A DNA stretch of 38,078 nt from Desulfobacteraceae bacterium. GTDB lineage: Bacteria; Desulfobacterota; Desulfobacteria; Desulfobacterales; Desulfosalsimonadaceae. This document shows positions 35,415 to 38,078 of this stretch, one piece after another. The notes beneath the pieces were generated by a model. The model was not told the origin of the DNA, ran no database searches, and saw nothing but the letters and a program-made list of their open reading frames with translations. The DNA is taken from positions 1-38,078 of the forward strand of contig JAIPDS010000016.1 of NCBI GenBank assembly GCA_021737565.1. Direction: 5' to 3'. The first letter of the stretch is position 1. Each line of letters opens with the position of its first letter. Both the position numbers and the translations under genes were made by a program.

Positions 35415-37790
35415 CTAGGATTCCTGCGGCGATACCATTGCAAACAACGCTTCATTGGCATCCCCGAGCTGTCTTGCATCGCTCATGTCATTTATCCTTG
35501 AAAAATTTTCGCTTATCTCTTCAGGCGTGGGCGGGGTCTTGCCGTCGCCGATCTTTGCGCCCCTGCCGGTGAGTATGGCGGCCCTGCTGAAATGGCCTAT
35601 GCCGGCGTTAAAAATTTCACCCGACTCCGAGCATTGATCGCTGCACAGGTAGACAACCATGGGGGCTACAAGTTCCGGTTTCATTTTTTCGAACAGCTCC
35701 TGCGGCATTATGTCTTCTGTCAGCCTGGATGCGGCAAGGGGGGCGATGGTATTTACCCTGATGTCATATTTTTGCCCTTCAAGCTTAAGGGTGTTCATCA
35801 GGCCCACAAGGGCCATTTTTGCCGCGGAATAGTTGGCCTGCCCGAAGTTTCCGTAGAGGCCTGCCGCAGAAGTGGTCATGATGATCCTGCCGTAACCCTG
35901 CTCCTTCATTTGGCGGAATGCCGGTCTGGTCACGTTGTATGCCCCGTTTAGGTGGACCGAAAGGACTGCGTTCCAGTTTTCAGGCTCCATTTTAATAAAG
36001 CTCTTGTCCTGCAGTATGCCGGCATTATTGATCAGGATATCCACCCGTCCGTAATTGTCCATGGCGCATTTGATTATGTTTTCCCCGCCTTCGGGGGTTG
36101 CGACATTGTCGTAATTTGCAACGGCCTCTCCACCTGCGGCCTTTATTTCATCTGCAACCTTTTGGGCGGGTGCGGTTGAACCATCTCCCGTGCCGTCCCT
36201 GGCTCCCCCCAAATCGTTTACAACCACCCTGGCCCCTCTGGATGCAAGCTCTAAGGCATAGGCCCTTCCCAGGCCGCCTCCTGCACCGGTGATTACAGCT
36301 GTTTGTCCGTCAAACCTGATTTTGTCCTTTTCTTCGGCGGCGCCGGGCACCGGCCTTGCCTTCCAGAAATAATTTACAAATCCCCGCTCCTTGTCCCGGG
36401 TGCGTTTTCTGAATACCATTTGCATGGGCAGGCCGACTTTAATCTCAGAGAGCTTGCAGTCCGTGAAGTCTGCCATGAACCGCCCTCCGCCTTCAAACTG
36501 TATCATCCCGTAAATATGGGGCGGATCATAGGATACAGCCAGCATGTCACCGGTAAATGTTTTGACTTTTGCAGGACGGTCGGCGAATTCATAGTCCTGC
36601 TGGGCATATCTGGCAGTGCATTCAGGGTTGACGCACACATTTGCCCTGGGAAACTGCGGTGTGCCGCATTTTGTGCATTTTCCGCCTACCAGGCCCAGAA
36701 TCATTTTTCTGTTGCGCCACAGGGTTGTCATGGCGGTCTGGATCGGGGCTTCGGCCCTTATTCCCATCTCCGGCTCCATAAGATCCCGGAATACAAGCCA
36801 TTTGGGATAATTTTCAACTGTTTCCCGGTTTTCCAGGACAGGTTTTACTTTCGGCCTTTCTCTGAGTTCGTTTATTTTTTCAGTAACCGTAAAACAAAGC
36901 GCATCACAACCCTGGCCGAATCCGGCCGCCACAATCTTCTGCCCGGCTTCCGCCTCGTCAAGGGCGGCGGCCAGCATGAGAAGGGGATGGGCGCAGCCCG
37001 TGTCACCACAGACCTCATGCATGTTGTCCATGACCTTTTCCGGGTCTGCCCCCAGTTTTTTCGCAATTTTTTTGTGTTCCGCCTTGAAATAACAGGGGTA
37101 GACGAGCTTGTCGATCTGGTCTATCTTGAGATCAAGTTTGTTTAAAAGCCCGTTAATTGCCTCCGGTATGATTCCGGAGTATCCTTCATCCCTGACCCAT
37201 CGCTCCTCCCATGTATAGTCGAACCGGTGTCGGGCCCCGCGATAATGATCAACAAAATCGCAGGATATTGAATAGCTGCCGTTAAATTCCGCAATCACGT
37301 CTTGTCCGCCTGTCAGAAACGAGGCTGCACCGTCTCCGTACCACATTTCATAGAATCCGCCCGGCTTGGTCAGGCGGCAGTCCGAGGCCGTGACCAGCAG
37401 TTTTTTGTCCTTTTTGCCGGAGACCGATTCCAGGGCTGTAACAAGAGCTGTTGTACCGGCTTTCTGAGAGGCTGTAAAATCTGCGGTGGTTATATCCTCG
37501 CCCAGGTTTAAGGCGGTGGAGACAATGCCGGCGTTCTGGCGGTCGGCAAAGGGCAGGGAGGTGGAAGCCAGGCAGATACCGTCTACTTCCTTTTTGTCTG
37601 CGCTCTTCAGGCAGTTTCTCGATGCCTCAATAGACATTGTAACGGCGTCTTCGTCCCAGTTGCACATGGAACGTTCGCCCTGGGCCACCATTACAATGGC
37701 CGGGGAAAACCATCCCATGGCCTGGTATATGGCCGAACGCGAAAGCCGCAGCCGGGGAATGTATGCGCCGTAAGAAGTGATGCCGATCAT
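35415..37790 (-). CDS. Fusion protein: HMG-CoA-synthase-like + DUF35 zinc/OB + MFE-2-like SDR
   Basis: This is a 791-aa three-part protein. Residues 1-310 resemble archaeal-type HMG-CoA synthase (MIGITSYGAYIPRLRLSRSA, GDGAASFL, GDTGCAHPLLML), but the catalytic Glu, Cys and His positions seem to be Thr77, Gln109 (SQKAGT) and Pro232. Residues about 350-480 form a DUF35 zinc ribbon plus OB fold with Cys at 372, 375, 386 and 391. Residues about 490-745 are a short-chain dehydrogenase close to the hydroxyacyl-CoA dehydrogenase unit of peroxisomal multifunctional enzyme 2: TGAGGGLGRAYALEL (501-515), NNAG (588-591), Ser641, Tyr654 and Lys658 (YSAAK). A 45-residue tail follows. AAGGAG lies 8 bases before the ATG. 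With the downstream thiolase it would supply hydroxyacyl-CoA oxidation and substrate presentation for carbon-carbon cleavage. The pathway is unknown. Confidence 0.88.
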   Translation of the reverse strand: MIGITSYGAYIPRLRLSRSAIYQAMGWFSPAIVMVAQGERSMCNWDEDAVTMSIEASRNCLKSADKKEVDGICLASTSLPFADRQNAGIVSTALNLGEDITTADFTASQKAGTTALVTALESVSGKKDKKLLVTASDCRLTKPGGFYEMWYGDGAASFLTGGQDVIAEFNGSYSISCDFVDHYRGARHRFDYTWEERWVRDEGYSGIIPEAINGLLNKLDLKIDQIDKLVYPCYFKAEHKKIAKKLGADPEKVMDNMHEVCGDTGCAHPLLMLAAALDEAEAGQKIVAAGFGQGCDALCFTVTEKINELRERPKVKPVLENRETVENYPKWLVFRDLMEPEMGIRAEAPIQTAMTTLWRNRKMILGLVGGKCTKCGTPQFPRANVCVNPECTARYAQQDYEFADRPAKVKTFTGDMLAVSYDPPHIYGMIQFEGGGRFMADFTDCKLSEIKVGLPMQMVFRKRTRDKERGFVNYFWKARPVPGAAEEKDKIRFDGQTAVITGAGGGLGRAYALELASRGARVVVNDLGGARDGTGDGSTAPAQKVADEIKAAGGEAVANYDNVATPEGGENIIKCAMDNYGRVDILINNAGILQDKSFIKMEPENWNAVLSVHLNGAYNVTRPAFRQMKEQGYGRIIMTTSAAGLYGNFGQANYSAAKMALVGLMNTLKLEGQKYDIRVNTIAPLAASRLTEDIMPQELFEKMKPELVAPMVVYLCSDQCSESGEIFNAGIGHFSRAAILTGRGAKIGDGKTPPTPEEISENFSRINDMSDARQLGDANEALFAMVSPQES

Positions 37791-37942
37791 ATTTTAACTC
37801 CTTTGTTTTATACAGAGTTTGCTGTTTATGGTTTTGTGCTGATGACAGCCTGGAGATTTTTTCTGCCGGCGCGGAAAGTGCGCTTATAACGTCTGTCACC
37901 TGTTCATTTAGTTCCCTGTATTCTCTTCCGTCTTTTAAGGTT
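37791..37942. other. Leader region upstream of the fusion gene
   Basis: This 152-base stretch should contain the promoter for the fusion/thiolase genes, but I see no clear -35/-10 pair. On the minus strand it stays open in one frame (…KDGREYRELNEQVTDVIS…), which may be the trace of an older gene 3' end, but no start or family supports it. Confidence 0.35.
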
Positions 37943-38066
37943 GACGGCTTCGTAAAAAGTCCAATATCGGCGTTGCCCTTCATCCCTCGAAATTTCACGT
38001 ACGATAAGTACGCTGCATTTCTCGGGATTTTGTGCGCCTTGATCTTGAACTTTTTACTTTGCCGTC
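37943..38066. repeat. 124-bp element with terminal inverted repeats, copy B
   Basis: The ends GACGGCTTCGTAAAAAGT and ACTTTTTACTTTGCCGTC are inverted repeats of each other with few mismatches, and the centre has CACGTACGATAAGTACG. It aligns along its whole length with copy A at 18035-18159 while sharing only part of the sequence, showing two diverged members of one dispersed family. It lies upstream of the fusion gene at the window edge. Confidence 0.82.
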
Positions 38067-38078
38067 GGAAATCGACTT

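Noticed and set aside
37627-37998. 123-codon minus-strand frame at the right edge
   Set aside because: It overlaps the well-supported start of the fusion gene in another frame and includes part of repeat copy B; the KDGREYRELNEQ segment is at most a remnant.

Overview
The window reads as chromosomal DNA of a Gram-negative anaerobe of the Desulfobacterota, most likely a sulfate reducer of the Desulfobacterales type. This is inferred from gene content, not from a marker gene: single-parvulin SurA-like chaperone, RodZ-like protein, FtsY with an N-terminal membrane segment, ThyX instead of ThyA, DUF35/thiolase acyl-CoA genes, and abundant intergenic inverted-repeat elements. No rRNA, CRISPR array, IS element or intact prophage is visible.

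Layout. (1) 1-3.6 kb: a terminator, then a histidine kinase / sigma54-dependent response regulator pair (+), facing an IHF-alpha-like gene and a small partner gene (-). (2) 3.8-3.95 kb: tRNA-Thr(CGT) with its own promoter and terminator (-). (3) 4.0-18.6 kb: a long co-directional housekeeping run (+): mfd, SurA-like foldase, RodZ-like, mgtE, recO, GHMP sugar kinase, glyQ, glyS, an 86-aa unknown, ligA and acylphosphatase, closed by a strong bidirectional terminator. (4) 18.6-25.8 kb (-): HU, then ftsY and smc (overlapping), and a GlpD-type glycerol-3-phosphate dehydrogenase. (5) 25.8-28.1 kb: an accessory island with three large imperfect palindromes around an AT-rich two-gene unit (a frameshifted M15-type peptidase and a secreted protein of unknown function). 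(6) 28.1-30.5 kb: an AsmA-family gene (+) behind a near-consensus promoter. (7) 30.5-33.9 kb (-): DUF4404-like gene, AI-2E-family permease, thyX and a zinc-dependent medium-chain dehydrogenase, probably one transcription unit. (8) 34.1-37.8 kb (-): a 791-aa fusion (HMG-CoA-synthase-like + DUF35 zinc/OB + MFE-2-like short-chain dehydrogenase) followed by an SCP-x-like thiolase, which together look like an acyl-CoA processing module.

The most interesting material is (a) the trifunctional fusion, whose synthase-like domain appears to lack all three catalytic residues, with Gln at the nucleophile position; (b) the cluster of long palindromes bracketing the AT-rich island, two of which are copies of one family; (c) the M15 peptidase whose last zinc-ligand motif lies in another frame behind an A6 run; and (d) two copies of a ~125-bp element with terminal inverted repeats at about 18.1 and 38.0 kb. 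Everything here rests on reading the sequence; no database search was run.
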